Both the position numbers and the translations under genes were made by a program. The notes beneath the pieces were generated by a model. It had not been told where the DNA came from, ran no database searches, and was given only the letters and a program-made list of their open reading frames with translations. Of a stretch of DNA of 64,000 nt, positions 34,459-45,205 are shown piece after piece. Position 1 is the first letter of the stretch, and each line of letters begins with the position of its first letter. The stretch is from positions 248,001 through 312,000 of the forward strand of contig NW_023501096.1 of the NCBI RefSeq assembly GCF_014066305.1, written 5' to 3'. This DNA is from Letharia columbiana. Its lineage: Eukaryota > Ascomycota > Lecanoromycetes > Lecanorales > Parmeliaceae.

Positions 34459-35006
34459 TCGAGGGCAAGATTAATCCTCGCACGCATCAGCGAGAGGGTG
34501 AGGTGGACTGATCATGCGTACATTTGTTTGCCGGATTTGATGCCTTGTCAAGAGACAAGCTGCAAAGTGAACCATACTCATCATAGGAGTTAGCATTTTC
34601 GAACTATCATTTCTAGGCTATGAAACTGACGCCCATCATCAACACAGTGATGTTCGTAGCTTCCCCTCGTGATCGATCTTGCCCTCACTACCCGACTTAG
34701 CCTCTTGGCATGGTTGTTTACACATCGACCCTCTTGTCCGAAACCATCTTCTGAGCTCTTCACCTTTCGACATCTCTTACCCTCCAGTCCCTGATGGCAT
34801 CAAATTTTCCGAGGATAACATCCTCTCGATCATAATCATCCCCGTGGGGCCAAGCGGTGCGACGGGACAGATCGAAGCCGCCAGTCTAAAACAAAAGCGA
34901 TCCATTCCGGCATCTTCCAACTTTCACCACATAACCATCAGTATCCCGCTCCACCCTCCAATCTCCCCGCGCCGCTCCCGATCCCTCCACACCGACCTCA
35001 CCGGCC

Positions 35007-35438
35007 ATGGAAACGATAATCGCCGACATCGTGAGGGCCCGTGAGGTCATGTCCCTCCTCAAGCCCTTCCACACCATCAAAGCCTCCCTGGCCGCCTACG
35101 CCGTCACGCGGGCCATCATCACCGACGCCACCTACCTCCAACTCACCTTTCCGATCATGGTCGAGGTCATGCGCGGCAACTACCTGGTCATCACGGAGCC
35201 CGTCGTCGTCTACGTCAGCGACTGGAACCTCGCGAACGATCTCGCCCGCATGTACATCCCGTGGGGGCCGGTCCGGGAGACGGTGGTGGTGTTCTGCTTC
35301 GGCAACATCTTCATGGAACGCGGTCACTACCGTCTCGGGCGGGACGCCACGAGCATGCTGAGGCTCCTGAAGGCCAGGGGCGGGGTCGATAAGATCGTGG
35401 TGCACTTGGAGATGGGGCTGGGTGGCGTGGAAGGTTGA
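35007..35438 (+). CDS. Orphan family 2, copy 1 (143 aa)
   Basis: Intact single-exon frame, GC-richer than its surroundings. I know no family for it, but at least five other loci between here and 43.2 kb share its blocks: LTFPIMVEV at 46-54, TEPVVVYVSDWNLANDLARM at 63-82, and a C-terminal SMLRLLKARGGVDKIVVHLE at 116-135. Alternation of hydrophobic strands with one Leu/Arg-rich helix suggests a small alpha/beta fold. There is no signal peptide or membrane helix. The start is the first Met (METIIADIVR); the region upstream (34679-35006) is also open in another frame but shows no family blocks. Confidence 0.65.
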   Translation: METIIADIVRAREVMSLLKPFHTIKASLAAYAVTRAIITDATYLQLTFPIMVEVMRGNYLVITEPVVVYVSDWNLANDLARMYIPWGPVRETVVVFCFGNIFMERGHYRLGRDATSMLRLLKARGGVDKIVVHLEMGLGGVEG

Positions 35439-36098
35439 AAGGGCGGGGAGAGCAATCGGGTTGAGTATGGAGGTTTCGGTTTCGGGAACTGCTCACAGAC
35501 GGACTGCAGTCGGATTACTGTATTTTTTTTTGACCCTTTGGCTAAGCGGGAGGTGGCAGGCTTATGTTGTAGTTTAGGAACGTTTTCAGATGAGTCTAAG
35601 TGAAACTTGCATGACACCACTCTCTCGCCCTAGAGTTGCTCTTTTTATTTCCATGATGCGTTTCATTCATGCCCTGACTGCAACTTCGCTGTTCGGAGAT
35701 ACGTCTTTCGCGGCGAGAGGCCGAAGACATTGGCGACTACATTTGATCGCCGTCCATTCTCTATCACATCGGCTATATAAGGTCCTTCCTACCCTTCTTC
35801 TCCGACCATTCCTTCTCTATCTCCCCTCTCTCTTCATCTTCTCCCCATCCTGCATTGTCTTGCCACCCTTAGCATTCATGTCCGCAGCCAGCTACATCTG
35901 CCATCATTGCTTATCATCATCAACACCCAACTTCACCGCACGACCATCCTCTACAACCCAACCATCAAACCAGCAACGCGTCTTCCTTCGCCACTCAAAG
36001 GAGACCTTCGATCCTGGTCCTCGGCTCGACGCTCCCAGGAAGCCCGACCATACCGCCCACGCTTCCCTAGGCCGCGAAGCCGTCACCGTGGAAGAGAT

Positions 36099-36397
36099 CA
36101 CGTAGAGTACGCCGAGTATCCCACCTACACCTTTCCCATCATCGTCGGATTCGAAGCCCCATCGCCGGACGGCACTAAATATTATCTACGCCGCTTTCCC
36201 CGTCGTCATGTGCACCGATCTTAAGGAAGGACTGGAGAGGCTGGTTAGAAAAAAGGCATCATGAGGCGGCCACGCTCCGAGTCAGGTGTTCGGACGGGCG
36301 TTACTGCTTCGGGAACGGTACCGGTGCGATGCTGAGGCTGTTGCAGGCGAAAGGAAGCGTAGATACGATCTCTGCGCAGTGGATCCTAGACGACTGA
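36099..36397 (+). pseudogene. Orphan family 2, copy 2, frameshifted
   Basis: Family blocks lie in three successive frames: EYPTYTFPIIVGFEAPSPDG (frame of 36099), then NIIYAAFPVVMCTDLKEGLE from 36178, then RYCFGNGTGAMLRLLQAKGS from about 36299, ending ISAQWILDD with TGA at 36395. The order matches copies 1 and 4, and no introns fit. Two frameshifts indicate a decaying copy. Confidence 0.55.
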
Positions 36398-37113
36398 GGG
36401 CAAGGGAGGCTGCTTCTCTGCAGGCGTCGGTGTGGTTGGAAGGGAGGTGATCGGGCGAGGAAACACGCGCTGAGGTGGCAGTTTTCGGGATGTTGTCAGG
36501 GTGCGGATCGTGATAGCGATACGACGGATGTCCAAGCTGCTGGATGTGGAGCGCCATTGAGAGGAAGTGGCAGAAGTCATGCGTAGAAAAAAATGGAATT
36601 CGTGACAGGAGAAAGCTTTCTTTGTTTTCGTTTGCGCATGTGTTTATGGGTAATGACAAGAAAAACTCGACATTTCCTAGTACATTGATCTTGACTAGAA
36701 TGGATTAGACGTATAAAAAGCAGTGCACTTGCGGGGGAAAAGAATTGTCTAATTCTCATGTTCGGACTCTCCAGACCAAATCCAGCACAAGAGAACCTCG
36801 ACAGAAGTGGAGGTCCCAGACAGGACGCGGTAACGTACCTAGACGAACAAAGAAGGAGTATCTGCTTCCGAATTATTTTTCGCGGCCGGGATTCATCTGC
36901 AGGCTCCTAGGTACTTCCGCCCGGGAGTTTGAAAACCCCCAAACCCTTGCAGACTTTGTCTAACATCACGTGATGATCTCATATCAGTCGGACCACCTCA
37001 GCTTCCTCAATTGTTGACAGTCCACTCCACACCTCACCCAACAAGAAAACCAAACCCCCAAACATAAAAACAACGTAAGTCAACGCACTCCAAATTCGAC
37101 TCCCATACAAACC

Positions 37114-37436
37114 ATGGACCAACCGTCAAAACAGCGGCTCTTCTTCCCTTCCAAAAAGTCCACCGCCAAAGCCCAAGAGAACCACCATCTCCACACCTTC
37201 TTCTCCATCACGCTCGAGCTCAAGAACGCCCGAAAGGCCAGCAACATCTGCACGCCCATCGTCGTCGCCGCCGCCAACGGTTCCATCAAGTACAGCATCC
37301 GGACGAACGCATTTTGCTCCATCGAGGACCCGATTGCGCTGTACGGTGGTGTGGGAGGGAGGGAGGGGGAGCGGGATGCATTTCGCGACGTTCGAGAAGG
37401 TTGATGGAGGAGAATACGTTGCGGTTGGTGCAGTAG
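37114..37436 (+). pseudogene. Orphan family 2, copy 3, damaged C-terminus
   Basis: A 96-codon frame starts MDQPSKQRLFFPSKK and contains TFFSITLELKNARKASNICT followed by PIVVAAANGSIKYSI. This aligns with the TFPIMV and PVVV blocks of the family. The frame stops at 37402, while the expected C-terminal block appears in another frame as ENTLRLVQ before TAG at 37434. A GA/GT-rich run (37350-37375) lies at the break. It may be expressed as a truncated protein. Confidence 0.45.
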
Positions 37437-37778
37437 TAGTGGAGGTGGGTGTTTGCATCTTGTGGGTTGGTGGGTGATGGGAATGACGAGGATGCTGCTT
37501 TGGGTTGGGGTACTGGGAGCAAGGGTGAGGGCATGCATACCAGGTCATGCGAAAGCACTGTTCCTCCCGGGCGTCTTCGTCAACGGGTTGTGATTGCCTG
37601 CCAACGCATTGGGTGATTGGTCTCCTTTCTCTTGATCATGACGTGTCTGTGTTTGACAGTTGAGAAACCCTTAAGCTTATTGCCTACTTCGTCGTTCATA
37701 TATGTTGTAGCAAAGAAGGATCCGTGAACTGCCGGTAGAGAACCACTGTTTGTCACACTCCCGACCAACACCGACAAA

Positions 37779-38408
37779 ATGTCGCATTCAACATATCAAC
37801 AACGAGACTTTGCCACTGTCAAGGCCAACTGGCTAGCCGAAGAACTTTCTGACGGCAGAATTAGTTGGACAGACTACCTAAGCCGAACTGTGCCTGTAAT
37901 GGTAGGCGTTCAATCGCAAGGCAAGACGGTAGAGTGCCTTCCGGTGGTCATCGCCTTGTCAGAGTTCTTCGAAGTTTTTGCGCACGATCTCAAAAACATG
38001 TTTCTCAGCGACTCCAATGACACCGATGTACAGCACGAGCAGGCGATCCTAAAGGTAAAATGGGGCGGATCCGGATCTCAGCAATTCGACGGCTACGACA
38101 CAATGCTGCTGAGCAGCAAGAATTTAGAGCCGACGATACGTCTCTTGAAGCAGAGACACGGGAACGACATGATCTTGTTGGAGCTAAATGGCTGGTATTC
38201 TGCTGGTCAGGTCGATCCAATTGGCGGTCAGATTGTTTTGAGACGTGAGGGTAGAAAGAAGCAAGGGGGGCGGATAGCCCCAGAAGGTGAGAGTGGAGAG
38301 AAGCGGAATAGTGGGAGTCACAGCGACGTGTCGATGGAAGGGACTTCACCACCTAAGGACGTTCCGACCGGACTCGGGGATTCAACAAAGTGCCGGTCGA
38401 AGCCGTGA
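37779..38408 (+). CDS. Orphan family 2, copy 4, with C-terminal extension (209 aa)
   Basis: The longest intact member. Single exon from ATG at 37779. Family blocks are YLSRTVPVMVGVQ at 33-45, CLPVVIALSEFFEVFAHDLK at 53-72, QAILKVKWGG at 88-97 and TIRLLKQRHGNDMILLELNG at 119-138. After residue 140 comes a basic, Gly/Ser-rich tail (REGRKKQGGRIAPEGESGEK) not seen in the other copies. Cytosolic localisation is likely, since there is no signal peptide. It gives the clearest view of the family core and should be the query for any search. The function is unknown. Confidence 0.68.
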   Translation: MSHSTYQQRDFATVKANWLAEELSDGRISWTDYLSRTVPVMVGVQSQGKTVECLPVVIALSEFFEVFAHDLKNMFLSDSNDTDVQHEQAILKVKWGGSGSQQFDGYDTMLLSSKNLEPTIRLLKQRHGNDMILLELNGWYSAGQVDPIGGQIVLRREGRKKQGGRIAPEGESGEKRNSGSHSDVSMEGTSPPKDVPTGLGDSTKCRSKP

Positions 38409-38782
38409 TTGGGTGAAGGAATCGAGCAGCCAAGCTGCGCGCGGAAAATCTGGAAGTAGTGCCCTCTGATACACATCAGGCAAGCCGTCAGGAGAACATT
38501 CGGTTTTGGTGGTTGACATTTTCCCACAGTTAGGATTGGCTAGGAAAGGATTGGACGAAGAATTTTACGTGCAACGTAAACTCGTCGCTTTCCATGTTCT
38601 TGATCTTTTGCGAATTGTATTTACGCAACGGCCACCATTGCAGGGAGCGCGCCCGAGGATGGAAATGATCCGTGGATCTCTGATACTCAACAATCGTCTC
38701 CATAATTCAGAAAAATTGCAGCATACTAAACAGCTTGAAAAACATAGTAATAGTACCCGTGCTCTCATCTTCGAAATGAATG

Positions 38783-39452
38783 CTAGCGCCAAATAGTTGC
38801 AGTGAGGTCATGTTCTGCTCCAAGGATTGCTGTGAAATTTGCGAAAGGTCCAGCTTCTCCGATCAGAACTAGTTCAGCCGTGGTTGAGTAGTCAATTCTT
38901 GGACTTATGTTCCCGGGCTGCGGAACCGGAATAGTAAAAGCGACTTTCAAGTTGGCAGGTGGGTGGGAAGTGAGGAGCTAGATAGACAGACAGGTGGGCG
39001 TTTAACAAATCACTGTAAGCCTCTTACATACGTTGACGAAGCAGCTGGGCGTTACTTACAGTAGCAGTGATATTGAACGTGAATGAATGCGCAGGAACCA
39101 GAATGTTATATTCGGCCAAACCAATTTCTATAGATGACAGTGTCGAAAAGACGAACAGAGAATCTTGTAGTGGAAACTTGTGGTCACCAACTGGGATGCC
39201 TGAGAGCCCGGCGGTGACGGGGATATTGAGAGTGAAGGGATACTGGAAAATGGGACCGTAGACGCCGTTCCCTGTGTCTGTTGGGAGATCACCGAATGCG
39301 TTTGTATCGATTCTTTAAACGAGTCCACTTCGATTACTAAAAAAGACTCTTAAGCCAAAGAGTCAGTTTTTCAGGATGAGCAGTAGTAGTGAAGGATTCT
39401 GGCGTACGTCAAGCTGTTCGGGACCGGAGGTGATTCCGCCAACGTCGATATA
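38783..39452 (-). CDS. Orphan multi-exon protein, 5' end unresolved
   Basis: Three exons fit in phase: 39452-39408, 39312-39060 and 38977-38783, with a stop TAG at 38783. The protein reads STLAESPPVPNSLTIDTNAF, then GVYGPIFQYPFTLNIPVTAG, FVFSTLSSIEIGLAEYNILV, VAFTIPVPQPGNISPRIDYS, and ends FTAILGAEHDLTATIWR. Alternating hydrophobic and polar residues with frequent Thr/Ser/Pro suggest a beta-rich, possibly secreted domain. N-x-S/T sites occur (NIT, NIS, NFT). The 5' exons should lie between 39453 and about 39890, where fragments such as QCARSCQDYLLSLC and VLVPGSKYGWPTNFPG are visible, but I could not join them. Neither the frame nor any ATG marks this gene, so it is easily missed. Confidence 0.5.
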
Positions 39453-40436
39453 CTAGCAGTGCGAGAAAGGGTGCATGGGCTTCTCTGCGAGGAAAGTACG
39501 AACTACTGACGACAAAAATTGGAGGTCCTGCCTCGAGGATTGTTGGAGAACTTGCTAGTTGGCGACTGGCGAAGGCCTGTGATATGCATGTGGGGTGAGC
39601 ATTTCCATTGTTTTTCTCATGTCACACGAGCTGACCTTAGGAGCTTTGAAGTCTGGACCCTGGGAAGTTGGTGGGCCATCCGTACTTCGATCCTGGGACG
39701 AGCACTGAACGCGAGGAGTTGTAGTACGCAAAAAAGACAAGGCCTAGGTAAGAAGCAAAAGCAGGGATACGTGATGAATACACTAGTCCATTTTAGGCAT
39801 AGACTGAGTAGGTAATCTTGGCAACTCCTGGCACACTGAGCCGCGGAAGAGTCCCGGCCGAGTCTGAGATTGGTTCTATCTATAACCAACTATTTTCACA
39901 ACAGTGAAGTCCTCAAGGTGTGAATGACATAACATATCTCGAAAATCGTCGTCTCGTTAAAAACTATCCGCGGTACATGTGTTGGAAATGATAGGTCCCA
40001 CCAGGAGCCATATTCACTCTTCAGTACCTCATCATATGTTACTCCCCCGCCATACTGGCATAGCTAGTGATTAGTGAACACGGATTTGCGACAGCCGATA
40101 AGGACGAAAATGTGATGACAAGAGTAGGTGCATTGTATCATGTTGGAATCGAGACAGACAAGCGCTGTCCCCGATCAAACACGATATATTGGATCTACCA
40201 CACCAAGTCGCTGTCAAGAGAAGTACCAATTATACGCAGACATCCACGGTAAAGGCTGCCCCCCGGCACCAGTAGAGACACAAGGAGAAACGAGTCTCAG
40301 CCTTCCGACCAGACCACTTTTTGCCAGCTGAACAGATAGCACCATGCAAGCCTTATCTTAGATCTGATATTGTTACCGTCAAATGCAGTGTCTACCGATC
40401 GCGCTCCTCATCAGACAACTTTGCATCTGCAAACGT

Positions 40437-41614
40437 TTAGAGTAATGAACATACCTGGCTCCCAGCCTGACTATGCACATGAACTTGCCACCCCAGATCA
40501 GCAGGAAACATCCACGACTTGCCAGGATCCTTGACGGGCCGCGACCAGTCAACCGACTTGTTTGCTGGAGAACTCCAAGAGACTTTATAAAAAGCTATTT
40601 TGCCCATTTGCGTCAGCTTCAAAACTGAGACAAGAAATCATATCGCTCAAGGCAAGGGGAAGATTAGGAGGGCAGGTTATTACGGGCGTTGCCAGCACGG
40701 TTTTCTTGCAAGGGCACATGAATCATGACCGCGAACCAAACATTCCCATTCTGCCATCCCCATGTCGTATCGAAGGGCCCCAGTGCAATATGCTTCGCGC
40801 TGCATGCGATGGACAGGGTCGCCTGTCGGTGCGTGTCGAGCGTGTCTGCGGGCTGAGAAATAATGCGCTGGGGCCAGTGATCGGAGACGGAGACACGCGT
40901 GCTGCTGAATGTGGTGGTGAAGTCGGTTATATTGTTAGTAAATCCTATGCTGCGGTTTTATGTTGCGATGAGTAGGACTTTCTTTTCCAGCGATGAGGGG
41001 GCAGACGAACCTGAAGTCGGGGGAATTGCTTGCGGCGGTGAGATTTCTCATTAAATGGCGTGCGGGTGCTCGCTCGGTCTCGTCGATGGCCGAGGTTGTG
41101 AGCTACGGTCCCATATATCCCATGAGCGCGTTGACCATCTACATGCATCAGGACCCTAGCACGCTTTCACTTACCGCGATCTCAGCAGCAGTCACGAAAA
41201 CTATCCCCGCAAGTGCCTCCCCAGCAGCCCGCAACTCAGCATCCAGCGTACTCCCCTCCGCAGCACTCATTATTATAGAACTATCATACAACAGCTTGAC
41301 CGCCGTTTTGAAAAGGGTGTCATATAGCCGTGCGCCGGTGTCACCCTCTTTTTTGACGAAGATGAGATCTTGGTCGATGGCTTGGACGACGGAGCCCTTG
41401 CCGCAGAGCATAGCGTGCGAGAGCGCCCGCATTCCTTGGTACCCATGGAAATCGTAGCTAAGCGCCCTGGGGTAGAGGATGACATACCATCTGTCGTATT
41501 GCCTGTCGATGAAGAGGCCGGGAGTGTCCTGGTGGATTGAGTCGGTTAGCTTCTGATGTGGAAGATTGGGGGTGTGGAAGTGATTCGTGGTGAATAACAT
41601 ACCGGATAGGACAT
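40437..41614 (-). CDS. Orphan five-exon protein (about 288 aa)
   Basis: Exons 41614-41603 (MSYP), 41528-41175, 41102-41011, 40904-40684 and 40624-40437 join in phase, with introns of 74, 72, 106 and 59 bp. The third intron has a textbook branch point (TTTACTAAC). The sequence includes DRWYVILYPRALSYDFHGYQ, MRALSHAMLCGKGSVVQAID, LAGIVFVTAAEIALTTSAID, RVSVSDHWPQRIISQPADTL and KSWMFPADLGWQVHVHSQAG. The last exon may be spliced again at 40454 (GTATGT), which would replace its final five residues. There is no signal peptide; one segment (AGIVFVTAAEIA) is mildly hydrophobic. I cannot assign a family. The consistent phases over four introns make the gene itself convincing. Confidence 0.58.
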
Positions 41615-42239
41615 GATGCTTCACGAAACGGACTCGGTGTTCTCTGTGATCGTAGAACGTAGGCCGGGAGTTTTGAATTCTTAAGGGAGTGGAAATGACT
41701 TGAACATTCCTTGGAGCTGAAGCAAGGGGCCGGACGCATCGCTAGCATTCTTGGTACAGCGCACGAACCGAACCGGATAGATGACTGATCTCTAGGAAAT
41801 TTGCTGCGACGAGAATCTGAAGGTCAGTCCCAACGATGAGGCAGATATGACTCTGGGCATCTGATATAAAACATATCTCCCCCACGTGTTGGCGTAAATG
41901 CCCTCAGTAAGTTAGTAGCACTCGCTATTTTTGACCAGCAACAAGATTGACACATTTGATGTCCCAACGTCTTAAGTCGTAATTCAGAGAAAGAAAGATC
42001 TGTTGTGACAGAACACGCAGAGGGAGAGACAAGCTAATCGCCGACCGCTGGTATTGACGCGCGCTGAGATTTCCGGCTTCAAAGTCCCGTTCATGATATT
42101 GTGAATGTATACCCGCAGTGACGTCTACGACTCCTGCAGCGAAAGGAAAGGGCTGCGACCCTCTCACTCCATCGTTTCCTTTGATTTCTGCACTCATTTA
42201 AGAAACAAGAATAAAAACTAAAAAGGGGACATCTACCTC

Positions 42240-42545
42240 ATGGGAAAAATTTCCGTCTCATCTCGCTATCAGAAAGCTGTATCAGCTTCATCATGCTGCG
42301 TGACTGGTGTGCTTGACCTTAATGAGGAGAATATTAGCCGACTACTGCATTACGTGGAGCGCATATCGAGCTTACCCTGGAACACTTTTGGTATGCCGGA
42401 GTTGAGGGTGCACTGGGGAAGTAGCCGAGGAGTGCGAAAGCTGACCTTGACGGACGATAACATAATCGCTGCATCGAAGAGGCCGGAGCAGAGAGGCAGT
42501 ATGGAAAGTATCCACCTGGTGCATGGAACTACCACAACGGGCTAA
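42240..42545 (+). CDS. Orphan family 2, copy 5, divergent (101 aa)
   Basis: Single-exon frame from ATG 42240. It aligns with copy 4 over its C-terminal two thirds. CCVTGVLDLNEENISRLLHY matches the PVVIALSEFFEVFAHDL block, ELRVHWGSSR matches ILKVKWGGSG, and DDNIIAASKRPEQRGSMESI matches the NLEPTIRLLKQRHGNDMI block. The TFPIMV block is weak (KISVSSRYQ). Identity is low, so membership is an inference from block order and spacing. Confidence 0.42.
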   Translation: MGKISVSSRYQKAVSASSCCVTGVLDLNEENISRLLHYVERISSLPWNTFGMPELRVHWGSSRGVRKLTLTDDNIIAASKRPEQRGSMESIHLVHGTTTTG

Positions 42546-42744
42546 TCGAGCAAGTCTGCGGTATGAAATTGAGTCGACAGAATAATTCTGAATGATTCTG
42601 GTGGGTTCCATAGCATGAAGAAAATGAGCATGGTTGATTGTTTAGGTTCTATGTCCTCAAAAGCGCCCCTGTACACACAAATCCACCGTGCCATGTACCT
42701 CCGTCTCGCTCATCACACCCTTCTCGTGAGCCATCACAGAAACC

Positions 42745-43171
42745 ATGAGTGGAAACTTAGGAATCCCAGTCGGCAACCCCCACGACCTCATTTTCGCCCC
42801 CCCCCGCCCCCGGACCGGGGCGACCGCCTCCAGATTGCCATACATCCCGAGCCGTCCAGCTTGCGGCCGTCTTCTGGCAGGCGCCCTTCCCTCGACCGGA
42901 ATACCTAGTAGGCCTTACATTCCCCATCATGGTCCATTTCAACAACACCTTCCATCCCGTCATAGTCAGTCTCGCGGAGGACTACAAAGGCCTCTGCAGT
43001 GACCTTCGATCCATGCTCAGGATCCAGGCCCAAGTTTTCTCACGTGTGTTGATTGAACGACCAGACGGTCGTTGGAACTCGTGTTACCTGAACAGTTACA
43101 ACACTCCATCGATGTTGAGGCTTGTAAGAACGAGAGCCGGGGTGGATACGTTGGTCGTTGAGGTTCTGTAA
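42745..43171 (+). pseudogene. Orphan family 2, copy 6, frameshifted at a C9 run
   Basis: The ATG at 42745 opens MSGNLGIPVGNPHDLIFAPP. After nine consecutive C residues (42797-42805) the family frame is one base out: PRPEYLVGLTFPIMVHFNNT, then HPVIVSLAEDYKGLCSDLRS, and the C-terminal TPSMLRLVRTRAGVDTLVVE ending at 43171. One base gained or lost in the run explains the break. It may be a pseudogene, a sequencing error, or a shorter protein starting at the internal Met 42929. Confidence 0.6.
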
Positions 43172-43573
43172 TGCCATGAGATGGGAGGGGGTTAGTATGA
43201 GTGGGAATTGGGCTGGACTGCGGAGGCTTGTGAGACACTGGGGCCAAGATTTGATTCGGTTTGCAACGCATTCTAGCCTCCTTCTAATCTTGACATTTTC
43301 CACGAGACAGCATGAAAATCTAGCTCTTGAAGGTCACCGACCGCGATGCCTATTTTGCAAATTCACCGTTTCCATCAACTAACGGGTTACCAAACGGGTG
43401 TTTTGTGACAGGTGAGACTCGAAACGCACACTCCAACAATTTACTCCCTCCATGTAGCAATACAATAGATACAGCCCTTTACTCAATGAAGTCTGCCATT
43501 GCAATCTCTTAAGATGTCATTTCCCTAGATACAATTAATCCCTACAGCCACGGAGAGATTTACATCCAGGACC

Positions 43574-45205
43574 TCAAGAATTTATAAGAGGCGGCGTCGT
43601 GTTGAACGTGGAGAGCCTTCTGAGATCAGGATTTGACATGTTGAGGCTAGACAGTTTGTCCGCGGGTGGATATGATCCTCGCCCAAAGAAGAAAACAACC
43701 AGACTGCCGTGGAAACCTGAAAGAGTGTAAAAGTTAATTTAGATCGCGCTTGATGTTCCTCCACCAACTCGTTGTGCATTTTGGTGAAAGTCATCAATAA
43801 TTACCGAGAGAAGCTGAGACCTCAGAAAGGCAGGATAGTGTCTGGTCGGAAGAAAATGGGGGTTTACTAGGGCACTGCACTTACTTTGCGGCCTTCCATG
43901 GCCACTTTCCCCGTTCTTCACGCACATCTCATTGACAGCGACAGCCTCCGACCAGACGCTAGCCCAGGTCGCTATTTCCACTGGTGGCGCTATTGACACC
44001 TTGCTGGCCAGGAGTAGTTTACATTGTCTGTCCGCTAAAATGGTGGGTTAGATAAAAGTCCAGGACGAGCGAAAGGGGAAAAGGATTCAGGAGTCAGAAT
44101 TGGCTGGGCTGAACCAAAGACCTAACTTACCTGAGACGATAAAGTATGGCAATTGAATTTGGACCCCAGGCTGTTGGAAGGGTTTAATATTGACGGTCCC
44201 TTGCAATGTCCATTGTGGTATTCAACAGAGCGGAATCTCTGCAACAAGACGCACCTGCCACGGAAGGCCAAAATTGGTCAAGCTTTCTGACCACTGCATG
44301 GTGTCGAGTATATCTTTGCAGGAATCATAAGATGGCGGCGCCGATGTCGTTTGGTCGCGACACTCGACATTCGGGTAGTAACGACTGATTTCGGCCGAGA
44401 GGGACCTGTACCTTATACCTGAACTCGTAACGATACAACATTAGTAGATGGAATAACGTAGTGCGATAAGGAGTGCCAGTTGAAGCCAAACCCAAGACTT
44501 TTGCTCAGGCAACAATTCCTAACATCTTATTGTAAGAAGTCATGTGCAAAACATACCTAAATTTGTCACAAGTCCACCCGTGCTGGGCTGTCGCATTTGG
44601 ACACAATCACGGAGCACTGCACTAGCAGCGTTGGTGATTTGAAGGTAGTTGGATACATCTCGCTGTGCTCCGTTGAGATCGACTTTCACGTCGATGGCAC
44701 ATTGGCCATCGTCTATATTGGAGATTAGCCATCTTGACACCAAGGTATTCAATCGCTCTTGGCTTTGTCAGCCTTACTAAAGCGTTTGTAGCAGTCTAGC
44801 ATACTCCGTCCGCATAAAGTTGCGTAGGTAGACTATAGCCACTCAAACATGACGAGCTATGGGAAACTTACCGCTGAGATATCGACGTGGTAGTACGACG
44901 TCCCAAGTTCCTGTACCTCTCTCTCCAAAAGTTATAGGGGTTGTGACCTGGGATATCTTCGCTAGAGCACTGTTACAGCTGGCTTGGTTCAGGTAGCGCC
45001 CGTATGAGATACTGCAATCAGGGCTATAAGATGACACAGGACTCGCAAGGTCTTGCCGGCTCGTGTTGTTCGTATGCAGTGTTTTGAGGACAATTGGCAG
45101 GCTCAGAGAGCTGGAGATAATGTTTCGTGAAGACGGTAGAGCATTCGAAGAGACGGTGAAGACCGAGAGAAGCGGGATGACGAGGGAAAGGAATATGGAG
45201 AACAT
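43574..45205 (-). CDS. Secreted protein of two homologous cysteine-containing domains (331 aa)
   Basis: Signal peptide MFSIFLSLVIPLLSVFTVSS-NA. Seven exons fit in phase: 45205-44872, 44712-44557, 44418-44255, 44170-44131, 44034-43885, 43813-43805 (9 bp) and 43716-43574. Domain 1 (about 50-182) reads DCSISYGRYLNQASC, WDVVLPRRYLSDDGQCAID, VLRDCVQM, LVTNLGG and YYPNVEC. Domain 2 (about 191-300) repeats the plan as PPSYDSCKDILDTM, WQPGVQIQLPYFIVSADRQC, AVNEMCVK, TSLGG and GSYPPAD. Introns interrupt both domains at the same two places (LS|DDGQC versus VS|ADRQC, and LG|G). Related single-domain secreted proteins of fungi have unknown function. The micro-exon is the least certain part. It is probably extracellular; a role at the host or environment interface is conjecture. 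Confidence 0.65.

Noticed and set aside
34998..35405. 135-codon minus-strand frame rich in His/Asp/Val opposite family-2 copy 1
   Set aside because: Antisense shadow of a GC-rich coding frame. The plus-strand frame carries the blocks shared with five other loci.
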